A DNA stretch of 64,000 bases from Nocardia terrae (GTDB taxonomy: Bacteria; Actinomycetota; Actinomycetes; Mycobacteriales; Mycobacteriaceae): positions 682,001 through 746,000 of the forward strand of contig NZ_WRPP01000003.1 of the NCBI RefSeq assembly GCF_009760405.1. Reading direction: 5' to 3'. The notes under the pieces were generated by a model. The model was given only the letters and a program-made list of their open reading frames with translations, did not search any database and had not been told where the DNA came from. Each line of letters opens with the position of its first letter. Position 1 is the first letter of the stretch. Shown here in pieces: positions 52,714-61,922 of this stretch. The translations under genes and the position numbers were made by a program.

Positions 52714-54432
52714 TCAGGGCGTGCCCGCCCCCGCGAACAATGTCGCGGTTTCGGTCCGGCGTCGGCGTTGCTCGACCGGATCCGGGACGGGAACGGCCGC
52801 GACCAGGCGACGGGTGTAGTCCTCGCGCGGACGACGCAGAATGTCGTCATTGTCGCCCTGCTCGACGACTGTCCCGTTGCGCAGCACCACGATCCGGTCC
52901 GCCAGCTGATCCACCACGGCGAGGTCGTGGCTGATGAACAGGCACGCCCAGCCGCACTCACGCTGGAGTTCGGCGAACAGCTCGAGCACCCGCGCCTGGA
53001 CCGAGACGTCCAGGGCGCTGGTCGGTTCGTCGGCCACCAGCAGGTCCGGATTCAGCACCAGCGCCCGGGCCAGGCTGACGCGCTGGCGCTGGCCGCCGGA
53101 AAGCTCGTGCGGATAGCGCTTTTCCACCCCGGCCGGGAGCTGCACGTCGTCGAGGAGGTGGCGGACGCGGTCGCGGGCGGCCGCGCCCTTGGCCTCGCCG
53201 TGCACCAGCAGCGGTTCGGCCACGCACTCGCCGATGGTGAGGCGCGGGTTGAGGGAGGTGGCCGGGTCCTGGAAGACGAAGCCGAAGCGGCGGCGGATGG
53301 GCCGCAGCTTGCGTTCGGAGAGCCCGGCGATATCGGTGCCGAGCACCCGCACGCTGCCCGCGGTGGGGCGTTGCAGGGCGGCCACGCAGCGGCCGATGGT
53401 GGACTTGCCGGAGCCGGATTCGCCGACCAGGCCGAGGGTTTCGCCGCGGCGCAGGGTCAGGCTCACCTCGTTGACGGCCCGGAAGGACGGGCGGCCCAGC
53501 GGGGCGGGGAATTCGACGACCAGGTTCGAGACCTCGAGCACGGTCTCGGCGTCGGCCGGGACGGGTTCGCGGACGATGGTCTTCGTCAGCGCTGCACCGG
53601 CCACCGAGGCACTGTCTTCGTCGCCTTCCCAGTTGTCCGGCAGCACATGCAGTTTCGGCACGGCCGCCAGCAGGGCGCGGGTGTACTCGTGCTGCGGGTC
53701 GGCGAAGAGCTTGTCGACCGTGGCCTCTTCGACGATGTGGCCCTCGCGCATCACCACCACACGGTCGGCGAGGTCGGCGACGACGCCCATATTGTGGGTG
53801 ATGAGGACGATGGCCGCGCCGATGCGGTCGCGCAGATCCCGCAGCAGCTCCAGGATTTCGGCCTGCACGGTGACGTCGAGCGCGGTGGTGGGCTCATCGG
53901 CGATGATCACCTTGGGCTCGCAGGCGATGGCGATGGCGATCACCACGCGCTGCTTCTGGCCGCCGGAGAGCTGGTGCGGGTAGTAGTCCACCCGCGCCTC
54001 GGGATCGGGCAGCCCGACCGCGCGCAGCAGCTCGATCGCCTTGGCGCGGGCCGCTTTCCGCTTCATGCCCGAGTGCGCGCGCAGCGCCTCCCCGATCTGG
54101 AAGCCGACGGTGAACAGCGGGTCCAGCGCCGCGCCGGGCTCCTGGAACACCATGGAGATGGCCCCGCCGCGCAAGGCGGTGAGTTCGCGCTCGCTCATCT
54201 TGGTGACGGCCTTCGCGCCCAGCACGACGGTGCCGCGCACGCTGGCGGTGGGCGGCAGCAGTCCCATGGCGGTGCGGGAGCTCACCGATTTACCGGAGCC
54301 GGATTCGCCGACCACGGCCAGCACTTCGCCCGGATACACCTGGTAGGAAACGTCTTTCACGGCCGTGACCGCCCCGGCGTCGGTGGCGAAGGTGACGGTC
54401 AGGGCCTCGAAGGACAGCACGGGATCAGGCAT
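52714..54432 (-). CDS. Dipeptide ABC transporter, fused double ATPase (DppD-DppF type)
   Basis: 572 aa, ATG 54432. Two complete NBDs in one chain: the first with Walker A 'GESGSGKS' near 44 and 'HQLSGGQKQRV', the second (from about 300) with Walker A 'GESGSGKST' and 'HELSGGQRQRV'. Both end in the oligopeptide_HPY-type tail ('EYTRALLAAVP', 'DYTRRLVAAVP'). It powers uptake through the DppB/DppC permeases. Its start overlaps the dppC stop. Confidence 0.9.
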   Translation of the reverse strand: MPDPVLSFEALTVTFATDAGAVTAVKDVSYQVYPGEVLAVVGESGSGKSVSSRTAMGLLPPTASVRGTVVLGAKAVTKMSERELTALRGGAISMVFQEPGAALDPLFTVGFQIGEALRAHSGMKRKAARAKAIELLRAVGLPDPEARVDYYPHQLSGGQKQRVVIAIAIACEPKVIIADEPTTALDVTVQAEILELLRDLRDRIGAAIVLITHNMGVVADLADRVVVMREGHIVEEATVDKLFADPQHEYTRALLAAVPKLHVLPDNWEGDEDSASVAGAALTKTIVREPVPADAETVLEVSNLVVEFPAPLGRPSFRAVNEVSLTLRRGETLGLVGESGSGKSTIGRCVAALQRPTAGSVRVLGTDIAGLSERKLRPIRRRFGFVFQDPATSLNPRLTIGECVAEPLLVHGEAKGAAARDRVRHLLDDVQLPAGVEKRYPHELSGGQRQRVSLARALVLNPDLLVADEPTSALDVSVQARVLELFAELQRECGWACLFISHDLAVVDQLADRIVVLRNGTVVEQGDNDDILRRPREDYTRRLVAAVPVPDPVEQRRRRTETATLFAGAGTP

Positions 54433-55432
54433 CGCCTGCCTCCTTCGCGGTCTCGGGAGCGGGTTCGGCCGCGGGTGCGGTGGCGGCGCGGCGGGTACGG
54501 AGCAGCGGGTTGAGGACCTCGTTGAGGCTCTCGCCGACCAAGGTCATGCCGAGCACGACCAGCACGATGGCGACGCCGGGCCACACGCCGGTCCACCAGA
54601 TCCCGTTGGACACATCGGAAAGCGCCTTGTTGAGGTCGTAGCCCCATTCGGCGGCCTGGGTCGGTTCGATGCCGAAACCGAGGAAGCCCAGGCCCGCCAG
54701 CGTCAGGATCGCTTCCGCGCCGTTGAGCGTGATCAGCACGGGCAGCGACTGGGTGACGTTGGCGAGGATGTGCCGGTAGAGGATTCGCGCGGTGGACGCG
54801 CCGGTGACCCGCGCGGCGTCCACGTACGGTTCCTGTTTCACCGAGATGGTGGCATTGCGGACCACCCGGAAGTACTGCGGCACGAAGATGACCGTGATCG
54901 CGATGGCCGCGGACAGGATGCCGCCGAAGCTCGACGACTGCCCGCCCGACACCACGATCGAGACCACGATGGCCAGCAGCAGCGACGGGAACGCGTACAT
55001 GGCGTCCATGAACAGCACCAGGATGCGGTCCACCCAGCTGCCGAGGTAGCCGGACACCAAACCCAGTGGCACGCCGACGAACAGCGACAGCACCAGCGAC
55101 ACGGCGATGACCGACAACGCGGTGCGCGCACCGAAGATGACGCGGGAGAACACGTCCTCGCCGCGCACCGAGGTGCCGAACCAGTGCGCCGCCGAAGGCG
55201 CTTGCTGGCGCACGAAATCGACGCCGTCGGCGGTGCTCTGCGCGAACCCGTAGGGCGCGATGAGCGGCGCGAACACGGCGACCAGGATGAAGCCCGCCAC
55301 CAGCGCGAGCCCCAGCAGCAACGTGAACCGCTGCAGCCCGGAGGTCATGCGCACCAACGCCATTCCGGGGATGCGCCACTTGTTGCGGGTGGGCGGGACG
55401 GGCGCTTCGACGCCCGTTTCGATGACGGTCAT
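54425..55432 (-). CDS. dppC: Peptide ABC transporter permease (DppC-like)
   Basis: 335 aa, ATG 55432, overlapping the dppB stop by one base (TGATG). N-terminal cytoplasmic tail, first helix 'FTLLLGLALVAGFILVAVFAPLIAPYG', extracytoplasmic loop, then five helices with the permease loop 'YVDAARVTGASTARILYRHILANV'-type region. Typical OppC/DppC architecture with a C-terminal 'LVGESLNEVLNPLLR' tail. Confidence 0.9.
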   Translation of the reverse strand: MTVIETGVEAPVPPTRNKWRIPGMALVRMTSGLQRFTLLLGLALVAGFILVAVFAPLIAPYGFAQSTADGVDFVRQQAPSAAHWFGTSVRGEDVFSRVIFGARTALSVIAVSLVLSLFVGVPLGLVSGYLGSWVDRILVLFMDAMYAFPSLLLAIVVSIVVSGGQSSSFGGILSAAIAITVIFVPQYFRVVRNATISVKQEPYVDAARVTGASTARILYRHILANVTQSLPVLITLNGAEAILTLAGLGFLGFGIEPTQAAEWGYDLNKALSDVSNGIWWTGVWPGVAIVLVVLGMTLVGESLNEVLNPLLRTRRAATAPAAEPAPETAKEAGDA

Positions 55433-56529
55433 CAGAACCTCACCCTCGGGTCGATCATTGCCACGATCAGGTCCACCAGGAAGCTCATGACCGCCACCAC
55501 GATGGCGATGAACGCGACGATGCCCTGCACCGCCACGAAGTCCCGCGCCTGCAGGTAGGAGGCGAGCTGGTAGCCCAATCCCTTCCATTCGAAGGTGGTT
55601 TCGGTGAGCACCGCGCCGCCGAGCATCATGGCGATCTGCATGCCCATCACGGTCACGACCGGAATCAGGGCATTGCGGAAGGCATGTCGCCCGGTGACGA
55701 CGCGGTCGGACAGACCGCGCGCGCGAGCGGCCTCGACGTATCCGGAGCGCAGGGTCTGGATCAGGTTGATCCGCACCAGGCGCAGGAACACGCCCGCGGT
55801 GAGCAGACCGAGCGCGATCGCGGGCAGCACAGCGTGTTTGAGCACGTCGACGATGTAACTCGTGTCGCCGTACAGGATCGCGTCCACGATCATGATGTTG
55901 GTCTTCGGCGACACGTGCTGCAGTTGCAGCTCGACATTGGTGCTGGCCCGTCCGGCAACGGGCAGCCAGCCGAGCTTGACCGAGAAGATCAGCTTCAGCA
56001 GCAGGCCGACGAAGAACACGGGTGCGGCGTACACCAGGATGGCGAACAGCCGCAGGCTCACATCGCGAGCCGAATCCCGTTTGGTGGCCGCGTATCTGCC
56101 CAGCGGCACGCCGACCGCGAAGGCCACGATGAGCGACCAGAACACGAGCTCGAGCGTGGCCGCGCCATAGGTGACGATGACGTCGCTGATCGCCCGATTG
56201 TCCTGGGAGCGGCCGAAATCGCCTTTCAGCAGCCCGGACAGGTACTCCCAGTACTGGGTCAGGATGGGCCGGTTGAGCCCGGCCGCCTCCTTGCGTTCCC
56301 GAATCTGCTCGGGGCTGAGGCGTCCGCCCATGGCGGCGCTGATCGGGTCGCCGATCACGCGCATGAGGAAGAACACCAGGGTGACCAGGATCCAGGTGGT
56401 CGGGATGATGAGCAGTGCCCTCACCCCCAGGTAGCGCAGCAGCGCGCCGTAGCGGGAATTGCTGCCGCGCGATCGCTTTCCCTCGGGGCGCGCCGGAACC
56501 AGCGCGCCCTTCTCCTCGATGGCCGTCAC
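55432..56529 (-). CDS. dppB: Peptide ABC transporter permease (DppB-like)
   Basis: 365 aa, ATG 56529, overlapping the upstream lipoprotein-gene stop by 4 bp. Six helices; 'TLVFFLMRVIGDP' and 'YVEAARARGLSDRVVTGRHAFRNALIPVVTVMG' match the OppB/DppB first-helix and coupling-loop blocks. Couples with DppC and the fused ATPase. Confidence 0.9.
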   Translation of the reverse strand: MTAIEEKGALVPARPEGKRSRGSNSRYGALLRYLGVRALLIIPTTWILVTLVFFLMRVIGDPISAAMGGRLSPEQIRERKEAAGLNRPILTQYWEYLSGLLKGDFGRSQDNRAISDVIVTYGAATLELVFWSLIVAFAVGVPLGRYAATKRDSARDVSLRLFAILVYAAPVFFVGLLLKLIFSVKLGWLPVAGRASTNVELQLQHVSPKTNIMIVDAILYGDTSYIVDVLKHAVLPAIALGLLTAGVFLRLVRINLIQTLRSGYVEAARARGLSDRVVTGRHAFRNALIPVVTVMGMQIAMMLGGAVLTETTFEWKGLGYQLASYLQARDFVAVQGIVAFIAIVVAVMSFLVDLIVAMIDPRVRF

Positions 56530-58124
56530 TTGCTCAGCACACCGAAGCGGAACTTGAAGGTGGGGTCGAGGGTGTCGGCGACGCCCTGGACGTTCTTGCC
56601 CGCGACCGCGATATTGGTTCCGGCCAGCAGCGGCAGCATCGGCAGGTGGTCGTTGGCGAGCGAGAACTGCACCTTCTTCAGGATCTCGGCACGCTTGGCG
56701 GCGTCGGGTTCGGTGGTCTCCGCGGTGAGCAGCGCGTTGATCTGCGGATCCTCGAAGTGGTTCTGCAGCGTGTTGTTCGGTGCGAAGAACGGGGTCAGGT
56801 AGTTGTCGGCGTCCGGGAAGTCCGGGAACCAGCCGAACTGGTAGAGCGGGTAGGAGTCCTTCACCCGTTCATCCTGATACGAAACCCATTCGGTGGACTG
56901 CAGATTCACCTTGAACAGCCCGGTGGCTTCGAGCTGGTTCTTGATGGCCGCGTACTCCTCGGAGCTGGAGCCGCCGTAGTGGTCGGAGTTGTACTGCAGG
57001 TTCAGCGTGACGGGGGTGGCGACCCCGGCATCGCTGAGGAACTTGGCGGCGGCGTCCTTGTTCGGCTTGGCACCGTAGAGGTCCTTGTACGGCTCGGTCG
57101 CGCCGGTGGCGCCGGGCACGACCGAGGAGTAGGCGGGCTTGTAGGTGCCCTTGTAGACGCCGGTGGCCAGCGCCTCGCGGTCCACGCTGGAAGCGACGGC
57201 CTTGCGCACGGCCAGCTTCTGGGCGGGGGTGCCGCCGGGCATGGTGTTCATGTTGAAAACGATGTAGCGCAGCTCTCCACCGGGCCCCTCATGCACGGTG
57301 ACCTTGCTGTCGTTCCGCAGCGAGTCGACGTCGGTGGGGCTCAGGCTCCGGTAGGCGACGTCGATATTGCCGTTCTGCACATCGAGTTTCAGGTTGGACA
57401 TCTCGGCGTAGTACTTCACCGAGACGCCGTCGTTCTTGGGCTTGCCGAACAGCCCGTTGTATCCCGGGTTGGCCTTGTAATCGACCAGCTTGTTCTTCTC
57501 GTAGCTGGTGATGGTGTACGGCCCGGAGAAGGCGTTGGTCTTGACCACGTCCTCGTCCTGGAGGACCTTGTCCGCCGGGAAGCTCTTCTCGTCCACGATG
57601 ATTCCGGCCTGGCTGGGCAGCACCGAGGCGAAGGTCTGATCGTTGGCGACCTTCAGCGTGAAGTTGACCGTCCGGTCATCGGGCGCGTCGGTGCTCGCCA
57701 GATTGCCCAGCAGCGACGCGGGACCGTTGGGGTCGTTGATCTTCAGGATGCGGTCGAACGAGAACTTCACGCTCTTGGCGGTGAGCGGGTTCCCGTTGGC
57801 GAACTTCAGACCGGCCTTGACCGTGCAGCTGTAGACCGTCGGGGAGGTGAAGCCACACTTCTCGGCGGCGTCCGGCTCGGGCACGGTCTTGCCGGGCGCG
57901 AAGTTCAGCAGGGTCTGGTAGATCTGGGTCTCCGCCTGCAGCGAGCCGTTGTCATAGGCGAGTGCCGGGTCGAGCGAGAAGATCTTGTCGGTGGTGCCGA
58001 CCGTGATTCCCCCGCCGCTGCCCCCGTCCCCGGTTCGTCCCGAGCCGCAACCCGCGGCGACGAGTGCGATACCTGCCATGCCGACCGCGGCGAAGGTCCT
58101 CGCCCGGTTCGTCTTCGAACCCAT
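56526..58124 (-). CDS. Peptide-binding lipoprotein (SBP family 5), operon copy
   Basis: 532 aa, ATG 58124. Signal peptide with lipobox 'VAAGC', then a Gly/Ser linker and an SBP_bac_5 fold ('VGTTDKIFSLDPALAYDNGSL', 'VKFSFDRILKIND', 'SSSEEYAAIKNQLEATGLFKV'). Substrate receptor for the DppBC importer encoded directly downstream. It is very similar along its whole length to the lipoprotein at 58388-59974, including the C-terminal 'FRFGVLSK'. Confidence 0.9.
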   Translation of the reverse strand: MGSKTNRARTFAAVGMAGIALVAAGCGSGRTGDGGSGGGITVGTTDKIFSLDPALAYDNGSLQAETQIYQTLLNFAPGKTVPEPDAAEKCGFTSPTVYSCTVKAGLKFANGNPLTAKSVKFSFDRILKINDPNGPASLLGNLASTDAPDDRTVNFTLKVANDQTFASVLPSQAGIIVDEKSFPADKVLQDEDVVKTNAFSGPYTITSYEKNKLVDYKANPGYNGLFGKPKNDGVSVKYYAEMSNLKLDVQNGNIDVAYRSLSPTDVDSLRNDSKVTVHEGPGGELRYIVFNMNTMPGGTPAQKLAVRKAVASSVDREALATGVYKGTYKPAYSSVVPGATGATEPYKDLYGAKPNKDAAAKFLSDAGVATPVTLNLQYNSDHYGGSSSEEYAAIKNQLEATGLFKVNLQSTEWVSYQDERVKDSYPLYQFGWFPDFPDADNYLTPFFAPNNTLQNHFEDPQINALLTAETTEPDAAKRAEILKKVQFSLANDHLPMLPLLAGTNIAVAGKNVQGVADTLDPTFKFRFGVLSK

Positions 58125-58348
58125 AGTGCTCAACTCTCGAACTTCGGGCGGTGTTGGTCCGGATCGCGGACATGCACCGCCATAGCTTGATGTGTCCTGG
58201 CGCACCGTAATGACGGTTTGTTGCCAGCGTGTTGCTTTTGGACACATGAATAAATCGAGCGTCGCCGAAACTGGTTATAACCAGGCAAAACTTCGGCAAA
58301 TTTTTCTGTCTACTGAATAGATTCCAGAGACAGTGCATAACTACCAAC

Positions 58349-58382
58349 AGAAGGCCCGCCCCTCTCGCCGAGCGGGCCTTCT
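58349..58382 (-). terminator. Terminator between the two lipoprotein genes
   Basis: 11-bp stem AGAAGGCCCGC (58349-58359) with GCGGGCCTTCT (58372-58382), 12-nt loop. It lies 5 bp past the stop of the upstream lipoprotein gene, so that gene may be expressed separately from the operon. Confidence 0.7.
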
Positions 58383-58387
58383 GCCGT

Positions 58388-59974
58388 CTATTTGCTGAGC
58401 ACCCCGAATCGGAACTTCGAGGACGGGTCCAGGGTCGAGTCCACACCCTGCACGTTCTTGCCCGCGACCGCGATCTGGTTACCGGTGAGCAGCGGCACGA
58501 TGGGCAGGAAGTCCGCCATCAGGTCGTGCTGCAGGGTGGCCAGCACCGCGGCCCGCTTGGCCGGATCACCCTCGGTCAGTTCGGCGTTCAGCTCGGCGGT
58601 GATCTTCGGATCGCCGAAGTGGTTGCGCAGGAAGTTGTCCTCGGTGAAGAAGGGCCGCAGGTAGTCGTCGGCGTCCGGGTAGTCCGGGAACCAGCCGAAC
58701 TGGAACGCCGGGTAACCGTCGGAGGACCGCGCCTTCTGATAGGCGACCCACTCGGTGGACTGCAGGTTCACCTTGAACAGACCGGTGGCCTCGAGCTGGT
58801 TCTTGATCGCGGCGTACTCCTCCGAGCTGGCCGCGCCATAGTGCTCGGTGGTGTACTGCAGGCTCAGCTCGACCGGAGTCGCCACGCCGGCGTCGGCGAG
58901 GAACTTGGCGGCCGCGTCCTTGTTCGGCTTGGCCCCGTAGATGTCCTTGAGCGCCTCGGTCGCGCCCGGAACACCCTTGGGCACCGGCGAATACAGCGGC
59001 GACCAGGTGCCCTTGAAGACGTCGTTGGCCAGCGCGTCGCGATCGACGGCGGTGGCGACGGCCTTGCGAATGGCCAGCTTCTGGGCAGGATTGCCGCCGG
59101 GCTGGGTGTTCAGATTGAACACGATGTAGCGGGTGTCACCACCGGGCGCCTGATGCACGGTCACCTTGTCGCTGGTCTTGAGCGAATCCAGGTCCGTCGG
59201 GGACAGCGTGTGCCAGGCCACGTCGATATTGCCCTGCTGCACATCGAGTTTCAGGTTCGACGCCTCGGCGTAGTACTTCACCGTGACGGTGTCGGTCTTG
59301 GGCTTGCCGAACAGGCCGTTGTAATCCGGATTGGCCTTGTACTCGACCAGCTTGTTCTTGTCGTAGCTGGAGATCGTGTAGGGGCCCGAGAAGGGCTTGG
59401 CCTTCACGATGTCCTCGTCGGCCAGCACCTTGTCGGCCGGGAAGACCTTCTCGTCCACGATGGCCGCCGCCTGGGTCGGCAGGATGGCCGGGAACGTCTG
59501 GTCGTTGGCCTTCTTCAGGGTGAAGTTGACCGTCTTGTCGTCCGGGGCGTCGGTGTGATCGAGGTTGTCCAGCAGGGCCTTCGGGCCCTGGGGATCGTCG
59601 ATCTTGACCATGCGGTCGAAGGAGAACTTCACGCTCTGCGCGGTGAGGGGGTCACCGTTGACGAACTTCAGTCCCGCCTTCATCGTGCAGCTGTAGACGG
59701 TCGGGGAAGTGAACGCGCACTTCTCGGCCGCGTCCGGCTTCGGGGTGGCGTCGCCGGCGGGGAAGTTCAAAAGGAACTGGTAGACCTGGGTTTCGGCCAG
59801 CAGTGAACCATTGTCGTAGGCCTTGGCGGGATCCAGTGAGGTCACCTTGTCGGTGGTGCCGACCAGGATTCCCGCTTCCCCACCTCCTCCGCCGGTCTTG
59901 CCGGAACCGCATCCGGCTATGGCAAAGACGGCTAGTCCGGCGAACCCGACTGCCGCAACTCTTTTCGCGCGCAT
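58388..59974 (-). CDS. Peptide-binding lipoprotein (SBP family 5), upstream tandem copy
   Basis: 528 aa, ATG 59974. Lipobox 'AIAGC', Gly-rich linker and the same SBP_bac_5 core as its neighbour ('VGTTDKVTSLDPAKAYDNGSL', 'VKFSFDRMVKIDD'). A terminator separates it from the dpp-like operon. It probably feeds the same permease with a different specificity; divergence is concentrated in scattered substitutions rather than blocks. Confidence 0.9.
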   Translation of the reverse strand: MRAKRVAAVGFAGLAVFAIAGCGSGKTGGGGGEAGILVGTTDKVTSLDPAKAYDNGSLLAETQVYQFLLNFPAGDATPKPDAAEKCAFTSPTVYSCTMKAGLKFVNGDPLTAQSVKFSFDRMVKIDDPQGPKALLDNLDHTDAPDDKTVNFTLKKANDQTFPAILPTQAAAIVDEKVFPADKVLADEDIVKAKPFSGPYTISSYDKNKLVEYKANPDYNGLFGKPKTDTVTVKYYAEASNLKLDVQQGNIDVAWHTLSPTDLDSLKTSDKVTVHQAPGGDTRYIVFNLNTQPGGNPAQKLAIRKAVATAVDRDALANDVFKGTWSPLYSPVPKGVPGATEALKDIYGAKPNKDAAAKFLADAGVATPVELSLQYTTEHYGAASSEEYAAIKNQLEATGLFKVNLQSTEWVAYQKARSSDGYPAFQFGWFPDYPDADDYLRPFFTEDNFLRNHFGDPKITAELNAELTEGDPAKRAAVLATLQHDLMADFLPIVPLLTGNQIAVAGKNVQGVDSTLDPSSKFRFGVLSK

Positions 59975-60183
59975 GTACTGCCCTGCTCTCGAAACGCAGC
60001 GCAAGCGGCCGGGTCTAGGCCCGCCGCGCCGCGGTGGACATCCTTTGGCTGGGCACAGTATCGACCGGTTATAACCGCCGCGTTGCGTTTCTGGACAATC
60101 GGTACATTTTTTGCGCCAAACGCGCGCACACGCCGATGGCGCAACTGCGCCACAACATTTCCCCCCTCGGCCCGGAAAAGCGC

Positions 60184-60214
60184 GGTGCCCGTCCGCGATA
60201 CGCGGACGGGCACC
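60184..60214. terminator. Terminator downstream of purF
   Basis: 14-bp perfect stem (60184-60197 with 60201-60214), 3-nt loop; on the minus strand GCGCTTTTCC follows. It lies 30 bp past the purF stop. Confidence 0.75.
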
Positions 60215-60243
60215 GAAAGTTCTTACGCTCGGGGCGTTTGCGC

Positions 60244-61809
60244 CTAGGGGCGGCTCAGCGCCGAGGCGTTGGCGTTGTCGGCCAGCAGCTCGGCCTCGGT
60301 GGACCCGGTGAGCATGCCCTCGAGCACGTTCTTGCCGATGGCCGACTCGACCGGCAGCGGGATCGGGTAGTCGCCGTCGAAGCAGGCGGCGCACAGTCGC
60401 GAACGCGGCTGCTCGGTGGCGGCGATCATGGAGTCGAGCGAGATGTACCCGAGGCTGTCCGCGCCGATGGAGCGGCGCACGCCCTCCACCATGTCATCGA
60501 GGCTCTCACCCTCGATGCCGTCGGGGCCCGCGCCATTGGCGATCAGCTCCGCGCGCGAGGCGAAGTCGATGCCGTAGAAGCAGGGCCACTTGACCGGCGG
60601 CGAGGCGATGCGCACGTGGATCTCCAATGCGCCCGCCTCGCGCAGCATGCGGATCAAGGCCCGCTGGGTGTTGCCGCGCACGATGGAGTCGTCCACCACG
60701 ATGAGCCGCTTGCCGCGGATGACCTCGCGAAGCGGGTTGAGCTTCAACCGGATTCCGAGCTGGCGGATGGTCTGGCTGGGCTGGATGAAGGTGCGGCCCA
60801 CGTAGGCGTTCTTCATCAGACCCTGGCCGTAGGGCACGCCCGAACCCTGCGCGTAACCGACCGCGGCCGGGGTGCCGGACTCGGGCACCGGGATGACCAG
60901 GTCGGCCTCGACCGGATGCTCGGCGGCCAGGCGGCGGCCGATGTCCACGCGGGTGGCATGGACCGAACGACCCGAGATGGTCGAGTCGGGCCGGGCCAGA
61001 TAGACGAATTCGAAGACGCAACCCTTGGGCGTCGGGTTGGCGAAACGCAGCGAGCGCACCCCGTCGGCATCGATGGCCAGCAGTTCGCCCGGCTCGATCT
61101 CACGCACGAAGGATGCGCCCACGATGTCGAGAGCGGCTGTCTCGCTGGCAACCACCCAGCCTCGATCCAGACGGCCCAGGCATAGTGGGCGCACGCCGTG
61201 CGGATCGCGGGCGGCGTAGAGGGTGTGCTCATCCATGAAGGTGAGGCAGAAGGCCCCGCGCAGCGTCGGCAGCAGCTCCATGGCGGCCTGCTCGATGCTC
61301 TTGTCGGCGGCCGCGTGCGCGAGCAGCGCGGTGATCACGTCGGAGTCGGAGGTCGCGGCCACGGTGCCCGCCAGACGGCCGGTGACCAGTCCGAGTTCCC
61401 GTGCCCGCGTACTCAATTCGGCGGTGTTCACGAGATTTCCGTTGTGGCCCAACGCGAGTCCGGTACCGACCGCGGTAGTGCGGAAGATCGGCTGGGCGTT
61501 CTCCCAGGTGGTGGACCCGGTGGTGGAGTAGCGGCAGTGGCCGACGGCCACGTGGCCGGGCATGGCTGCCAGGGTCTGCTCGTCGAAGACCTGGCTCACC
61601 AGGCCGAGATCCTTGAAGACCAGCACCTGCGAACCGTCGGCGACGGCGATGCCCGCCGCCTCCTGACCACGGTGCTGCAGGGCGTAGAGTCCGTAGTACG
61701 TGAGCTTGGCCACATCCTCGCCCGGGGCCCAGACACCGAAAACACCGCACTCTTCGCGCGGTTCGTTCTCGTCCTGGTCGGGGGTGGTGGCGGCGGAGGG
61801 GAGAGTCAC
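60244..61809 (-). CDS. purF: Amidophosphoribosyltransferase (PurF)
   Basis: 521 aa, GTG 61809 with AGGGAG upstream; an ATG at 61848 lacks a ribosome-binding site. The N-terminal propeptide ends before Cys21 ('EECGVFGVWAPGED'), the Ntn glutaminase nucleophile. Then 'GHCRYSTTG', 'LALGHNGNLVN', and the PRPP loop 'KRLIVVDDSIVRGNT' in the phosphoribosyltransferase half. Four Cys at the C-terminus and interior fit a Fe-S cluster-type PurF as in Bacillus. First step of purine synthesis. Confidence 0.95.
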   Translation of the reverse strand: MTLPSAATTPDQDENEPREECGVFGVWAPGEDVAKLTYYGLYALQHRGQEAAGIAVADGSQVLVFKDLGLVSQVFDEQTLAAMPGHVAVGHCRYSTTGSTTWENAQPIFRTTAVGTGLALGHNGNLVNTAELSTRARELGLVTGRLAGTVAATSDSDVITALLAHAAADKSIEQAAMELLPTLRGAFCLTFMDEHTLYAARDPHGVRPLCLGRLDRGWVVASETAALDIVGASFVREIEPGELLAIDADGVRSLRFANPTPKGCVFEFVYLARPDSTISGRSVHATRVDIGRRLAAEHPVEADLVIPVPESGTPAAVGYAQGSGVPYGQGLMKNAYVGRTFIQPSQTIRQLGIRLKLNPLREVIRGKRLIVVDDSIVRGNTQRALIRMLREAGALEIHVRIASPPVKWPCFYGIDFASRAELIANGAGPDGIEGESLDDMVEGVRRSIGADSLGYISLDSMIAATEQPRSRLCAACFDGDYPIPLPVESAIGKNVLEGMLTGSTEAELLADNANASALSRP

Positions 61810-61922
61810 CGTTTGCTCCCTGTTCGGCGGGCTGGGGGCGTTGGCCATTCTACGGGTAACCGCAAGGCAACCCACCGTTGGGATAACCGGGATGGCAGGC
61901 GGTTTGCTGTTAGCGTTCGTCC

